Assembly (NCBI GenBank): GCA_001723855.1
Contig: MCBC01000072.1
Coordinates: 1 to 6,727 of the forward strand
DNA length: 6,727 bases
DNA from: Candidatus Altarchaeales archaeon WOR_SM1_86-2
Lineage (GTDB): Archaea; Altiarchaeota; Altiarchaeia; IMC4; MCBC01
Direction: 5' to 3'
Made by a program: the position numbers and the translations under genes. Positions 5,809-6,727 of the stretch are shown here, piece after piece. Position 1 is the stretch's first letter, and every line of letters starts with the position of its first letter. The notes below the pieces were generated by a model. It saw only the letters and a list, made by a program, of their open reading frames with translations, did no database searches and was not told the DNA's origin.

Positions 5809-6727
5809 ATGAATATCCTAGTGCTCAATCCACCCTTTTTACAGAAGTTTTCACGTCCTCAGCGGAGTCCTGCGGTAACAAAAAGCGGGACATTGTACTT
5901 CCCACTATGGCTAGCATATTGTGTTGGGGTCTTGGAGAATGAAGGGCATGAGGTAACATTCACTGATGCGCCGGCCAGGGGAATTGGATTGAAAGAGATT
6001 ATTGATCAAGCGGTGGAGTTGAAACATCGTCTTATTGTTATGGATACCAGTACCCCGAGTATTGAGAATGATATATCTGTTGGGGAAGATCTTAAAAGAG
6101 CAATACCTCATTCTTATATCGTAATGGTGGGAACCCACGTATCTGCCCTTCCAGAGGAGACCTTGTTAAAAGGCAAATCTATAGATGCAGTAGCCAGGCG
6201 TGAATACGAATATACTATTCGAGAACTTGCATCCATACTGGCGAACAATACTCTGCACAATCCTGAAGAGGACCGATTGAATAAAATAGCAGGCTTATCC
6301 TATAGATCGAATGGAAGAATAATACATAATCCTGATCGCCCATATATTGAAGACTTAGATGAGATTCCATGGGTAAGCAGGATTTATAAGAAACACCTTC
6401 AAATCGGTGACTATTTCAACCCCAATGCCCTATACCCGATGGTCACGTTGATAACAAGCAGGGGGTGCCCATTTCGATGCAGCTTCTGTGTGTATCCTCA
6501 GACTCTGACGGGGCGAAGATATCGGTTTCGAAGCATTGAAGACGTTGTTGATGAAATGAGGTTTGTCATTCAGGAGTTCCCTGAGGTAAAGTCGATTTTC
6601 TTTGAGGATGATACCCTGACAGCCAACAAAAAGAGATGCCTGGAATTTGCGAATGCAATCATTAAAAGTGGTATAAAGATCCCGTGGACGGCCAATTCGC
6701 GTATCGATTTAGATCTTGAGACCATGA
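5809..6727 (+). CDS. B12-binding radical SAM protein, N-terminal part (3' truncated by window edge)
   Basis: The frame is open from ATG 5809 to the end of the window, giving 306 residues without a stop. The N-terminus (MNILVLNPPF) and VGTHVSALPEETL at about 107-119 are typical of the cobalamin-binding domain found in B12-dependent radical SAM enzymes. DLDEIPW at about 182-188 is the usual linker. The radical SAM core then starts with TSRGCPFRCSFC, whose Cys220, Cys224 and Cys227 form the CxxxCxxC site for the SAM-binding [4Fe-4S] cluster, followed by FFEDDTLTANKKR (about 264-276). Such enzymes methylate unactivated carbons or rearrange lipids, tetrapyrroles and natural products; the substrate here is not evident. 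It is distantly like the hopanoid-associated and BchE-type proteins but too divergent to name. No in-frame start lies upstream nearby, and the ribosome site is weak. Confidence 0.9.
   Translation, partial: MNILVLNPPFLQKFSRPQRSPAVTKSGTLYFPLWLAYCVGVLENEGHEVTFTDAPARGIGLKEIIDQAVELKHRLIVMDTSTPSIENDISVGEDLKRAIPHSYIVMVGTHVSALPEETLLKGKSIDAVARREYEYTIRELASILANNTLHNPEEDRLNKIAGLSYRSNGRIIHNPDRPYIEDLDEIPWVSRIYKKHLQIGDYFNPNALYPMVTLITSRGCPFRCSFCVYPQTLTGRRYRFRSIEDVVDEMRFVIQEFPEVKSIFFEDDTLTANKKRCLEFANAIIKSGIKIPWTANSRIDLDLETM

Noticed and set aside
5798..5812. Four-codon upstream ORF (ATG 5798 to TGA) before the B12-radical SAM gene
   Set aside because: Too short to support as a leader peptide, with no ribosome site and no regulatory codon run.
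5911..6138. Minus-strand open frame opposite the B12-radical SAM gene
   Set aside because: It overlaps the conserved cobalamin-binding region of the + strand gene and has no independent coding evidence.

Overview
The window is about 6.7 kb of moderately AT-rich bacterial DNA (roughly 40% G+C by eye) with seven genes, all on the + strand. The first is cut by the left edge and the last by the right edge. Lipid A-type acyltransferase, heptosyltransferase-type (GT9) and lipoprotein genes point to a Gram-negative (diderm) bacterium. Two radical SAM enzymes and a ferredoxin-type DUF362 protein suggest an anaerobic or microaerophilic lifestyle. The gene mix would fit a Desulfobacterota-, Nitrospirota- or similar uncultivated-lineage genome, but the sequence alone does not settle the taxonomy.

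Layout, left to right: (1) the C-terminal SPASM-like tail of a radical SAM enzyme (1-258); (2) an LpxL/HtrB-family acyltransferase (303-1208); (3) a glycosyltransferase family 9 enzyme (1198-2331) overlapping it by 11 bases; (4) an arylsulfate sulfotransferase (ASST) lipoprotein (best start 2449, open frame from 2338, end 3918); (5) a DUF362 protein with a C-terminal 2x[4Fe-4S] ferredoxin module (about 3981-5231); (6) a small exported protein with two EF-hands (5236-5676), only 4 bases downstream; (7) after a 132-base gap holding a perfect 10-bp inverted repeat, the N-terminal 306 residues of a B12-binding radical SAM enzyme (5809 to the right edge).

Genes 1-6 are closely spaced or overlapping and are probably co-transcribed; gene 7 may be in the same unit or have its own promoter in the 132-base gap. 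The cytoplasmic acyltransferase and GT9 enzyme look like part of an envelope glycolipid or glycan pathway. The ASST would act on the periplasmic side, moving sulfate between phenolic compounds without PAPS. The radical SAM and Fe-S proteins suggest unusual carbon-centred chemistry on the same product. A pathway making and sulfating an unusual cell-surface glycolipid or phenolic product is a reasonable hypothesis, but it is inferred from gene neighbourhood only. I see no rRNA, tRNA, CRISPR array, insertion sequence or phage gene.
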